A stretch of DNA of 64,000 nucleotides from Enoplosus armatus (Eukaryota > Chordata > Actinopteri > Centrarchiformes > Enoplosidae), in the NCBI RefSeq assembly GCF_043641665.1, contig NC_092188.1:13909704-13973703 (forward strand), given 5' to 3'. The notes under the pieces are model-generated. The model saw nothing but the letters and a program-made list of their open reading frames with translations. It was not told where the DNA came from and searched no databases. The translations under genes were made by a program, and so were the position numbers. Positions 37,272 through 49,800 of the stretch are shown here, piece after piece (position 1 is the first letter of the stretch; every line of letters begins with the position of its first letter).

Positions 37272-38411
37272 CACTGCTCAAAATAATTAAAGGAACACTT
37301 TGATAACACATCAGATCTCAATGGGAAAAAAAATCATGCTGGATATCTATACTGATATGGACTGTGTAATGTGTTAGAAACGAAAGGATGCCACATTGTT
37401 TGATGGAAATGAAAATTATCAACCCACAGAGGGCTTAATTTAAAGACACCCCGAAAATCAAAGTGAAAAAATGATGCGGCAGGCCAGTCCATTTTGCTGA
37501 AATTCCATTGCAGCGACTCAAAATGGTACTCAGTACTGTGTATTGCCCCCACGTGCTTGTAAGCATGCCCGACAACGTGAGGCCGCGCATTGTCGTGCAC
37601 CAGGAGGAACCCAGGACCCACTGCACCAGCGTAGGGCCTGACAATGGGTCCAAGGATTTCATCCCGATACCTAATGGCGGTCAGGGTGCTGTTGTCTAGC
37701 CTGTAGAGGTCTGTGCGTCCCTCCATGGATATGCCTCCCCAGACCATCACTGAGCCACCACCAAACCGGTCATGCTGAACGATGTTACAGGCAGCATAAC
37801 GTTCTCCACGGCTTCTCCAGACCCTTTCACGTCTGTCACATGTGCTCAGGGTGAACCTGCTCTCATCTGTGAAAAGCACAGTGGGCTCTGGCAGTGCTCA
37901 TCCTGTTCCTCCTTGCACAAAGGAGCAGATACCGGTCCTGCTGATGGGTTAAGGACCTTCTACGGCCCTGTCCAGCTCTCCTAGAGTAACTGCCTGTCTC
38001 CTGTAATCTCCTCCATGCTCTTGAGACTGTGCTGGGAGACACAACAAACCTTCTGGCAATGGCACGTATTGTTGTGCCATCATGGAGTTGGACTGCCTGT
38101 GCAACCTCTGTAGGTTCCAGGTATCGCCTTATGCTACCAGTAGTGACACTGACCCAAAAACTAGTGAAAAACAGTCAGAAAAGAGGAGGAGGGAAAAAAT
38201 GTCAGTGGCCTCCACCTGGAAAACCATTCCTGTTTTGGGGGTCGTCTCATTGTTGCCCCTCTAGTGCACCTGTTTCATTAACACCAAAGCAACTGAAACT
38301 GATTAACAACCCCCTCTACTACTCAACTGACCAGATCAATATCCCAGAAGTTTAATTAACTTGATGTTATACTCTGATTAAAAAGTGTTCCTTTAATTTT
38401 TTTGAGCAGTG
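37272..38411 (-). mobile_element. Tc1-like DNA transposon, internally deleted
   Basis: The ends CACTGCTCAAAATAATTAAA and its inverted partner (CACTGCTCAAAAAAATTAAA) match over about 30 bp with one difference. TA dinucleotides flank both sides (37270-37271 and 38412-38413), the Tc1/mariner target duplication. The element is 1,140 bp. Compared with the full-length fish family as I remember it, two internal segments are missing, near 37580 and 37880. It lies between the two FCGBP-like genes. Confidence 0.9.
37334..38250 (-). pseudogene. Tc1 transposase remnant
   Basis: The minus strand keeps blocks of a Tc1 DDE transposase: FTDESRFTLSTCD, QHDRFGGGSVMVWGG, and LLVHDNARPH with the second catalytic Asp. 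The end of the catalytic domain with the third acidic residue (the usual DLNPIEHLW region) is gone. The part between the N-terminal helix-turn-helix remnant and FTDES is also gone. The protein cannot be functional. Confidence 0.85.
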
Positions 38412-38413
38412 TA

Positions 38414-38712
38414 GTAACTATCAACATGGACAACCTTCTTTAGAAACTTTTCTCTGAAAATTTACAAAAAAACTGAAAAGGGCTTTTGGATAATATATCA
38501 CTTTTTTTTTTAGTCATGTTTATTCATTTTAAAATGAGCAGAAATTCCAATGCCATTGGATGTGTAAGACCAGATATAGGTCAATTTTATTATTTGCCAA
38601 CAGCAGTACTGTATATTCTGGTGTAACCAAATAATATTATCCATCATAGACTGGGCAAGGCAAAAATGTGATAAGACCAAAATCACAGTTACCCAAGAGT
38701 CTTAGTAAACAC

Positions 38713-38762
<50 letters not shown>

Positions 38763-39600
38763 TGCATTTCCAAATGCCAGTTTCTAGTAAGACCATTCAT
38801 TTTCTTAGATTTCCACTGCAGAAAAATATCCACTGTGATGCAATTACACTTTAGCAAGTGCTAAATAAAAATGTTACATTTGATCAAAATGTCAGTATGT
38901 GACAGTACGTTTGTTTTTTCTTTGTACCCTTAATCATTCTGCTTTACTTTCAAAATGCTCCTCTGCCACCTGTCATGTGTTATCAGAGTTTCAGTAATCA
39001 CACCACCTATTGTGCATCGCATTGCTAACATGTAAGCCTTGTTCAATGCACAAATCACAATTTCTACCAATGTTTATATTGTGTCCTTTAAGCCAGTTCA
39101 TGCTTGTAAACAAAGATGCGTCAAAGAAGTGTCCCTTGTAAAAGGTTACAAAATGGGTGGATAATCCCATGGAACCCCTCGATCAATTCTTAAACTAACA
39201 TTTCTAGTAGCTGTAGTTGGGCTAAACAGGCAGTTTCTGTTGGTTTTGGGTGTCACCCAAGAATAACAGCACAGAGTGGATGGTGCAACAGTACTTGTGA
39301 TAGACAAAGTAAATATAACTTGCCCTCAAAAGTTTGCATTACATTTTTTTTTTTTAAACAATGATAAAAGAACTCAAATATTTAATTGGTGTTCATTTGG
39401 TCAGAAGCCCTTGGGCAGGGCCACAGTAAGTCTGGGCTTAGTTACTGTACACACATTGTGGATTTAGATATAGGTGTGCCCCCATTACTTTTGCAAATAA
39501 AACATTGGCCAGAGATGACCTTTAAAAAAAAGTGTGTGGGCCTATCTGATAAGAGCGAGGACTATGCGAAGGACATGTCATGACAGACTATACAAAGTTG
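38414..39600. other. intergenic DNA with (TA)n at 38717-38754
   Basis: AT-rich spacer between the transposon and the 3' end of FCGBP-like gene 2. It contains an uninterrupted (TA)19 tract. I see no gene here. Confidence 0.6.
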
Positions 39601-39621
39601 TTTCATTTGTTTTTGTTTGCA

Positions 39622-39627
39622 TTTAAT
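39622..39627 (-). terminator. variant poly(A) signal (ATTAAA) of FCGBP-like gene 2
   Basis: TTTAAT on the plus strand reads ATTAAA, the commonest variant signal, about 40 bp past the stop codon at 39668-39670. Confidence 0.45.
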
Positions 39628-39667
39628 ACAATACACATTACTCAGAACATTAAAAAACAATTAGTTA

Positions 39668-40834
39668 TCACCCGGTGAAGCCACTGTGAAAAGACAAAAT
39701 ATTCATTATTGAATTAATTTTCAAAACATACACCAATTAGTCAATGCACACACAGTACTTTTGTTGAGGAGAATATCACTTACCAGCCAGGAAAGTCAGG
39801 CAGAACCCATGACCTGACTGAATTGTGAGAGTGGAGGTCATTAAGGTTTCCACAGAGACCACACAATTTGCCTGAGTACCAGAGAGGGACCTTGACTGTC
39901 ACCATGGTAACACCAATCTCTATCTCCAGCTCTGACTCCATCCCAGCATCTTTCCTCAGGATCACTATGACCTCTGACTTGTCCTGGTTCACACCAGATG
40001 ACAGGATCACCCCTGATGGCAAAATGTGAGGGGGGGACACAAAGTGTCCATTCACCTGTGGGGTGCAACAGTAAGTAAGTTAGGACAAACATTGGAACAT
40101 TTCAATATAGGTTTCAGTTTGGGCCATTAGTGGAGTTTTACCTTCACTGTGCCATCCTGTATGGCAAAGGATGATCCATGCAGGAGGATTTGAAATACAG
40201 TGACAAGCCTGGAGGAGCTGCCATCACAAGGTCCATGGTAAGAGATCAGGCTGAACCACTGCACACTTGACTCATCACAGAGGGACATCAGACTGTAAGA
40301 TAGCTGTGGTTCCAAGCTCAGCTGTTGCCCACTGAGTGTTGAGACTTGGAGGCTGCCCCAGAGCTCACAAACTTCAGGTCTGTCATGACAGCCCCAGGAA
40401 CCATTCCTCAAAGCACACTGCTGCCCCGGACTGCAGGCTGCCTCCTCACAGATCACCCCACTCAAAGGGTGGCACCAGCATCTCTGGGTGCAGTCCTCAA
40501 TGTACAGTTGCTCATCCATCTAAAAAGAGAAGAAGAGAGAAAATATTAATAGTCCATATGAGGTTTGATTACATGACATATTCCCTTGAGAATGTACAAA
40601 GCACTTACTGTCTGTATTAAGCTTGTAGATTTACCTTGATATATGTACCATGAAGTACACAACCACACTGACTGTAAGGTACGCACTCGCCCCCATCATA
40701 AACATTTCCATAGTGGCACTGGCAGCCTTCTGAACAGCCAGTTACTGATGAACCAGGCTGCAGCAGAGCCGGGCACGAGTTGGAGCTGGAGTCAACACAC
40801 TCCTTTGGGCTGCTGCGGTCAGGACACTGGAGAG
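39668..40834 (-). other. FCGBP-like 2: truncated D10 unit and C-terminus
   Basis: Exons 40635-40834 (TIL), 40142-40519 (degenerate VWD half), 39784-40055 (CGLCGNLND) and 39668-39683. As in gene 1, the VWD exon ends in phase 2 and the next exon starts TGGCTTCACC, giving Cys-Gly-Phe-Thr-Gly-stop. Confidence 0.78.
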
Positions 40835-43800
40835 CTGGTGGTAGGAAATACAAATAATTTAGAGTGGATCATATATGCTTCATTTAAACTGTGATCAAAA
40901 TGATTCACTTACCACAAGGAGTGTTCTCTCTCCATGGCCCTACTGGTATTCCTTTAGCCTGGCAGGCTGCAGAATACGCTTCCAATGCTAGACATGCGGC
41001 CATGTGCCCTGCCCCAGCACAAACCGCCCTGATGCACATACGTGTGTAAATATCGCGCTCCACACCACTGTTCCAGCAATGGTTGAATTCAATGCTACTG
41101 ATCAAAAGGACATCACAGACCATGGCGTCGTGTGGGGACAGGCTGCACTCAACACACTCTCTTCCACAAGTGTCGGTGCAATGCTGTCCGGGAGCCACTT
41201 CTGCCCAGCTGTGCAGGAGCTCTGCAAAGCTTTTGGAAAGATGACCACTTCTCAGTTCCATGTCATCATACCTGTCCCCATTGAAGTTCCCACAGAGGCC
41301 CGATGCTGTGCCGTCATACACCTGCGGTACAGTTAACCTGAGGTATTGGGTAGAGGACAAGTCAATTCCCACTCCGAATAGTGTGATGATAATCAGTCTG
41401 TTGCCAGCTTGGTATGCTTTAAGTTCTCCATTGTCAAAAGGCACGCTGTGTTCTTCTCCATTTACCTGAAAGCACAGAGACCAGTTAAGGCTGAAAAATA
41501 TATTTAACACACAATTAATACAGACTGCAGAACTTACTTGTATTTTCCATAGAGTTTCAGGGTCAATGGAAACTTCCAGTGACTGCAAACGAAATACTAG
41601 TCTGATGATTGTGAAGATGCCACTCCTGTCCTTTTTAAAGCTAAGTAGCAGAGTATAGTCATGCATGGTTTTAGAGGAGAGGGCTGACACTAAATAGGTA
41701 CAAGCTCCGTGGTGAGGCACGATAACACCATCAAAAGTGATGTAGCCAAAGCCAGCAAACACCTGGCACACTCCATACTGCAAGGCAAGGCCATCTTTTA
41801 GTGAACAGCTGTCCATGGGGCTGCAGGTCACTTCTCCTCTTTCACAGTTACACCTTTGGCAGCTTTTCTCAGAGTAGAAGTGGCCAGCAGGGTGATACTG
41901 TCCCTCATGCATGCAGCCACAGTCAGACACCAGCACACACAGGCCATCACTCAGTACGTGGCCAGGGTCACACTGGCAGCCCTCCTCACAACCTCCACTA
42001 CAGTTTGCTTGAGAGGACAGTCCAAAGCACACGACAGGACATCGAGGTCCACACAGCTCATAGTGGCTATTCTTAGGGCATGACATACCTGGGGGAGAGA
42101 GGGTAATTAAGTCTTACTTAACAGAACCCCAAGACATGTTTAACATATTTACTGCTTCATAAGTATTACTATTCTACCTAAACACAATCAACATACTTTC
42201 ATTCTACAGAGTTCTTTTCCACCTTCTTTCATACATAAGTGCATCCAAATGTTCCACCATGTGCTCTTAAGACTCAACCCACTGACTTTTAGTGTAAATG
42301 TGTGAGTGCAAGACACAACAAAGGCTCAAAATGTTAAATGCAGAATGGGCAAAACCTTTTGAGAACTGAACCACTTCTGTGGCCATTCTAATGGGGTTTA
42401 AATATTTCTTGTTCGCCTTCCATTTACAGTCAAAATAGTATTGCTGTAGGGTCAAATTAGATGTAAATATTTGATTTATTTGACATAACCTTTCATATGT
42501 CAAACAACTGCACAGTGCTTGTAAATGAGCGACATAGTATATGGCTTCTTCTGTCATTCCATTTTATGGTTTATGGATTATGTGGAATTATGGGCGTTTC
42601 CCTCACACAAAGTTTGCATAGTTGCTGCCTTCTATGAAATGTTCATAAAAGCCTGAAAGTCAACATGTGAGCCCTCAAGTACTTGCCAATTTCACAGTAG
42701 GACAGCCCTGAACTGTGAACAGTATCACACATTAAATGTCTGCACTATAATAAGCTATGAGGTGTTATTAAATTTAAATTTAACTGATGAAAACACAGAC
42801 TGAACCATATACTCACCACAGAAAGTGTCACTCCTCCACTGCCTGACGGGCAGCTGAGCTGCTTGGCAGGAAGCAGCATAAGATGCAATGGAACTGCACA
42901 GTGCCGAGTAGTGTCCGTCATAAGAGCAGGAATCTGATACACAGCTGTGGAAGTAATGCTTTGGACTTAACACTGAAGCACAGTCTGCAAATGGCCCTAG
43001 CTCATTCAACAACACCCCACAAAAATCACTGCCTTCAAAAAGCTTCTGTGCCTCAACAGGACAATGTTTCAGTCTGGAAGAACAGTTGGACCTACAGTCC
43101 TCTGCTCCCCGAGACCTCCAGCTGTGGGCAAACTCTAGTCTATTTTGGGCAAGCTCCTCATTGGGCATCATTTGGTCATCATCAGGGTCAGTGTTGGCAT
43201 TCCCACAAAGACCAGAGACAGAAGAGCCATAACTGCTGGGAAGGATAACCATTAGAGTGCCGGTGTTGTAGACGATCAGCTGTAATCCCACATCCGTGTG
43301 AATGATGAAGGATGAAGGTGTGCGGTAGGCACTTACATGGCCTGTCTGGTGAGAGTATGGTAAGGGCTTATACAGTCCATCAACCTGAGAATGAAAAGCA
43401 GCCACACATTAGAATTGCATACAGGGGTTCATTTTTTTTTTTTTTAGAGTTGTGTTGACAAGACCTAGTACTCACCAAAACCTTTCCTGGGTCATATTTT
43501 CCCATCACCACCTCCAAGCCATAGATTGAGAGTGTTAAGTTGAAGCTATTAAAGAGCCTTTTGTGACAACTTGCATCAGATATAGTGATATTGAATGGCG
43601 TTAGTTCAGTTAGGTTGGACTTGGTTTGAACCACTGAATATGTACAACTGTCTCTGAAGTCAAAATGATGTCCATCAAAGGTTGTAAAATGCAGCCCAGT
43701 AACAATGGTACAGTTCTGGGGGTTTTCAGGTTGACACACCCTCTTGTGATGTAGCTGCTTGCAGACCATTCCTCTGGGACACTGGGCTGGGTGGCAGTGG

Positions 43801-46800
43801 ACCTCTCCAGTAGCCGGTCCACAGATACAGAGCTGACCACAGTTGTCCGGTGCCCAGAACGTTGAGTTGAGGCTGTGGTATTTACCTCTGGAGTCTGTGC
43901 AGCCACACTGATGTGGACGCACACAGCCATTTGGACTCCTAATGAATCCGGGGTCACAGAAGCAGCCTTGAGCACAGATCTTATTACAGACAGTGGCATT
44001 AAATTCACAGGATGGAGGACAGGCGGAGCCACAGGTTTTGTAGTGGGAGTTTGGTGGACAGTGCACATCTGAAATTAGTTATTGGTGTCTCATTTAAAGA
44101 TTCTCAATAGTCACAAGAAGATTTTAACCACATTATATTGCACGCCTTAATGACTACTTACCAACTGTTACTCCACCATGGTAGCCATCACTGGATCCTT
44201 CACAAACTATGGAATATGAATGTATGTACAGATCAAGAGCAACTTTTGACTCTTCATTATGCATGTGGTCAACTACACAACTTTCATAGAAGGAATCTGG
44301 ATCGACTTTACTGTAACAGTGGGCCAACGGACCATTGTGAGCTTTGAGAACTGCACACCGTCTCCTGTGACTAGAGACATCCTCAGAAACAGAATCTGCT
44401 GGCAAGGTCACTTCATCCAGTTTCTGCTTACAGCCTGTACAACAGTTATGGTCCCCATCAAAGAGCCGGTAAGCCTGAGCGAGCGCCACACTTGTCTTAA
44501 TGGGAGGGGAGCCAGGAGTAGTTACAGGATACTCATCTTGAGGATCACTGTTAAAATTGCCACATAGCCCAAAGACTTTGCCCTTGTAATGTGGGTCCAG
44601 TGCAACAAGAATAGTGGAGTTCCCGTCGAAGACTACATGCATGCCAAAGTCAGTTTTCAGTAGAGCTTTGCCTTCCTTGTAAGAGACATGGATCTTACCC
44701 CGCAACAGATGAACAGGAAAATAAGTCACTTGACCATTAACCTGAAAATAAAGGGGAGAGTCATTAGTGATAAAAGTAAAAACCTGAGCAGCTTAGTCTT
44801 TCAGAAACTGACATCTACTTACATGTATGCTGCTCTTTTCACTACTGAGCTTGATGATGAACCCATAAGCTTGTACAGTGACCACCTGTGTGGAGGATGC
44901 AGCTCTGCTGCCATTAGAGTCATTCTTCTTGGACACACTAAAGGGTGTCAGACCACAGGTTGCCCCTTTGCTGGCTGCGAGCAGATAGGTACAGGTACCC
45001 ACAAAGTTATAGTTGAGCCCATCAAAGGTGTGGTAGTGCTGGCCTCCCCAGGCCCAGCACAGACCCCGACGGCTCTCACAGACAGGCACACCATTGCTTA
45101 GGTAACATTTCTCCGTTTCATCACATTTTCCCTCACATGGATCTGGGTTTTGCTCTGTTTAAAAAGGCAAATACAATAATTTATATTTTAACATAAAATG
45201 TAATACATACATTAGCAAGCAAATCGGTATCTGAAAATATACGTTTCCTCAATTTAAATGCTCACCATCATTGTGGCAACCCAAGATTCCATCTGAAACT
45301 ATACAACTGTGCAGTGGAGGACATGAATATTGCTCACACACAAGAGGAGGCCCACAGGTGCAGTTAACAGTACAGTTCTGTAGCAGTTTGCTCTCAGAGG
45401 CCTGAAAATAGAAACATAAAAGCCAATAAAAAAAAAAAATATATAGGAATGTATTTACTAAAGAGGTAAAATATTAATACAATTCTTAATTAAAACATTG
45501 CAAACAGAAATGGTCTAATTCAAGTGAAAGTAGAGGATTAGCTAAGTAACACTTAGTTTCTAATTAGAAACACAAGACTTTAATTCCAACCTTAAACCTC
45601 CTCCCGTCCTGTACGCAGCCACACTGCTCTGCTGGTACACAGGCATGGCCATCATAAAGGTGTCTAGTATTACACTGGCAACCTTCCTCACAGTCGCTGG
45701 GGCACTGCACTGCCTGGCTAACCTCAGGACACAGTGAGGAGCAAACATTGGCACACTGGCTGTAGTGGCTGAATTGAGAACATGGATAAGCTGTAAAATA
45801 ACACATGACCGTAATCATTACAATATTGTACTGTATTTAATCATTTGGAAAAATGTACCAAGCTATTAGACTTACCACAGCCTGTGATATTCATCCAGAG
45901 GTCAACCATCCCTCCTGCCTCTTTACATGCTGCCTCATAGGCCCACAGTGCATCACACAGGGCCCAGCGTTGTCCCTCTGCAACACAAAGGTTTTTCATG
46001 CAGAGTGAGTAGTATTTCTGTGGGCACACTAAACGGTGACAAGAGGAGAATTGTCCCTTGGGATGAGTGAGAAGGCCACAGTACAGGTCAGAGGAATACT
46101 CGGGCATAGGGGACTGGCAGAGTTGACAGGCACTGTCACATCGCTGTGTGTCGCTGCAGGATGATTCAATATCAAACAACTTCCACGATGGCCCAAAGAC
46201 GTCAGGATCAGAGATCACGGTGCCATTGGGCAGCTGCAGGTCATCTGAGGAATTGTCATTGTAATTCCCACAAAGGCCACATGTTGTCTGGTGGTAAATG
46301 TTGAGGATCTTGACCAGAATGTGGTTTTGTAGGTCTGAAATAAGCTCAACTGACTGTGGGGTCTTGATGGTTATCCATCCATTTTTCTGATGCACAGTGA
46401 TATTGTTCTGGGAGAATGGCAGGTTCTCGTAAACTCCATTTACCTGGGTGAAATAATTCATTTCAAAACATAATACAATGCAGCTTGTGTATGCTGTGAA
46501 AAATTACTCTACAGTGCATGCCAAGAGATGCACAATAAATCATGTTGAAGGTTGTGAAATCATTACATGAATTACCTGAATTTTTCCAGGAAAAGCTGCT
46601 GATGTCTTAAAATTCATTTTATTGACTTGCAGGTAGATCTGCCTGCCCTCACTATGATTGCCCTGTGCAGCTATGAAAACAGGCTCCACATCCAGTTTCT
46701 TGAGAGAGCACGTCTGCACCAGGGTGTAGTTACATGAACCATGAAATTCAAATGCCTGTCCATCAAACGTGGTGTATTGGGATCCATCAACAGAGCAGTG

Positions 46801-49800
46801 TGCCACTTTCGGTTTGGGGTGGCAACCTTGAACACCCCTAATAAGCTTACATTCCTCATCCTCTCCACAGGAGACATTACGACAAGTCATGTGCCCTCCA
46901 GCACGGCATAAACAGCTTTGTTCGCATGTTGACACCTCCTGTCCTGCCCTGAGGTATTCTCCATGGTGAAAGCAGCCACAGTTTTCTGGAGAGACACAGA
47001 GGCTGCCACTGTGAACTAAACCTGCTTCACAGAGGCAGTTCTCCCCAATGTTTGGAGGCATCTCTACTGTGTTATTCTGCCAGCCAAGGCAGAGGTGAAC
47101 AGAGGCAAAACTCATGTTGTAACTGCTGCTGGAGGGACAGGGCGGGTCTGTAGAGACACAGAGACATCAGTCACTTAGGGGAGGAAGACTGGAAAATGTT
47201 GTAAAGGTTAGGGTTGACCAGTGATGCATTAGTACCATCTAGTGGTCCAATAGCACCTGAAAGGTTGTGGCCTCAATACCAATGAGTCACAGTATCTAAT
47301 CTACACTAAAAAATTAAAATATAAATGCACAAGGGAACAAACTTTACATTAAGTACCTACAGGCATATAATATCCGATTTGTATGCAAATAATCTCCATT
47401 CACTTTTGCTCATGATACGTGATCAATATCAACAATCTAAACATGATGAAACGGCATCTCCAAACTCTACATTTTTCATTTGGTGCGCAATGATGCTGAA
47501 CTCCAAAACAGCACATTTACAATTGTAGAGGATATTAATTCACTTCACTTGCACAACAGAGCTGGTAGCACATTAACACTCACAGCAGAATCCAGAACTC
47601 CTCCAGGCATAAACTGTAGCCTTGTGGGAAAGGCAGACAGCAGTATACTCTGCCAGGGAGTGACACAGTGCAGGCTGGAGACCTCCATGAAGACACAGGT
47701 CACTGACGCAGCGCATGTAAAAGCTGGAGGGGTCCACTTTGCCATGACAGTGTCTGAATGGTCCATTAACTTCCAGAATCTTCCCGCAAGCCTCCGGGTC
47801 AGAAAAGTGGGCCAGACGCTCAGATGAACATTTTGGACAGATTCCTCCTAGACAGCCCTCCATACACCAAGGATTCTGCCCACTTCTCCATGCTTTTCCA
47901 AAATGCTTAGGACTGAGATGCTCCCGTGTGCCATTTACTGTGAGGTCATCAGCAGGATCAGAGTTGAAGTTACCACACAGGCCACAAGTAGCATTAGCAT
48001 ATTTACTGGAGAGAATAATGCTAACTATGCCCTCTATGCTGAGACTAAATTCAAAGCCTGTCTCTGTGTACACGTAAGTGTGCAGCCCCAAAGAGAAAGC
48101 CAGTGCACCAGGGCTGAATTGATAGGGCATGCTCCTCTTGACACCATTGACCTGTAGGGGGTGCCACAATTGCATTTGAAAGTCAGCACAGGGCAACACA
48201 TTTTCAAAAGTTCTTTGTAATGGTTCATTAATGAATTATGTAATAATTAAACCAGTGTCAGTAAATGAGCTGTGTGACATACTAGCACTCACCTCTATGT
48301 TCTCAGTGTTTCTGCTGTTTAGCTCCACGAGCACACCACTCACATTGACCAGGACATGAAGTGCTGACTCTAGGTGTCCATCTGTCTGTATGTAAACCTG
48401 AATGGCATCAAGGCCTTGCTTTTGTCCACACATGCCCAGTAGCTGATACCGACAGGTGCCATGCAAATCATAGTCATGCTGGTCAAAGGTGACTATGTGA
48501 TGACCAGTGTACATGCATGTCTGCTGGGGGTGCGGCACACAGCTTCTGACCCCATGTTGAAGACTGCAGTATTCATCGGGGCCGCAAGAATCTGAATAGC
48601 ACTGCGTCTGGTGGGTGTGGGCGTCACAAACGCACAGCTCAGTGCATCCCTCGTCTGCCCAGAAGGTGTGGTTGCTGTGGTAACGGTAGCCATTGTGAGT
48701 GCAGCCACACTGGGACAAGGGGACACACGTGTCACCATCCAGGACGAACCCTGGGTCACACTGGCAGGTCTCCACACAAGCCAGGGTGCAGGGGCTTGAA
48801 CTGAATGGGGCTGTGCAGGTGGCAGGGCAGGCTGTGCCACAGGACTTATAATGGCTATTCAGTGGGCAGGCCATGGCTGATCGGAGAGGAGGAGAATGAT
48901 CAAAAATATGAAGGAAAAACTGCACACACATTCCTGACACTGCATATATGTTTTAACAGAAGCGGCTGTTGGGCTGTTATGTGCAAGTGGGATCGGAGCT
49001 GATGAAACATTTAGGAGGGTTTCAGTGTAGTCATGTGTAAAAGCATATCGGCACATAAAAATGAAATCAAGACAACTGTAACCAATTAATTATGTGTTGA
49101 TTTGTAAGATATATTTTCAAATCCCAGTAACCCAAATTTGCTTACGGCAGAAGGTGCTATTCCTCCACTCTCCGATCAGGATCTGGGCACTTTGGCAGGC
49201 AGCAGCATAGGCCTCCAAGATTGTGCAGAAAGCCTTCTGAGTGTCATTAGTAGAGCACAGGTCAAATATGCTCACTGCTGAGGAGATTTTAGTGTAGTTA
49301 ACAGCTTCTCTGCACAGGTAGAATGGATTTTGTGGAGACCAAATGTACTCATTCATGGAGATCCATTGACTGGCTACATTTTTCTGTTGCAGGTCTTCAA
49401 CAGAACAGCGTGGGCATGCATCGCCACAATCTGCTGTACACTGAGCTTCCTGATCAGGAACTCTCCAGCTCCAGCCAAAAGTGGTAGCATCAACACCTTC
49501 ACCCTGTGGGGTCTTGAGGTCATCTTCCTCCATGCCATTATTGTTCCCACATATACCATGTACTTCTGTTGTATTAGAGAGAAGGATAGTGGCAATATGA
49601 GAGCAGTCATACTTAATTTGGATGCCCACACTAGTATCCACAACAACAAACACGCCACTCTGATAAATCTTCACAAGCCCAAACTGTAGAGTCACAGGCA
49701 GTAGCCTTTTCTCGCCATTTATCTGTTGAGAGAGCACAAACACATTTAGCGTATATCTAAACATGCAGTTGTGGTTAAATTTTGACTTTTGTTTATCAGT

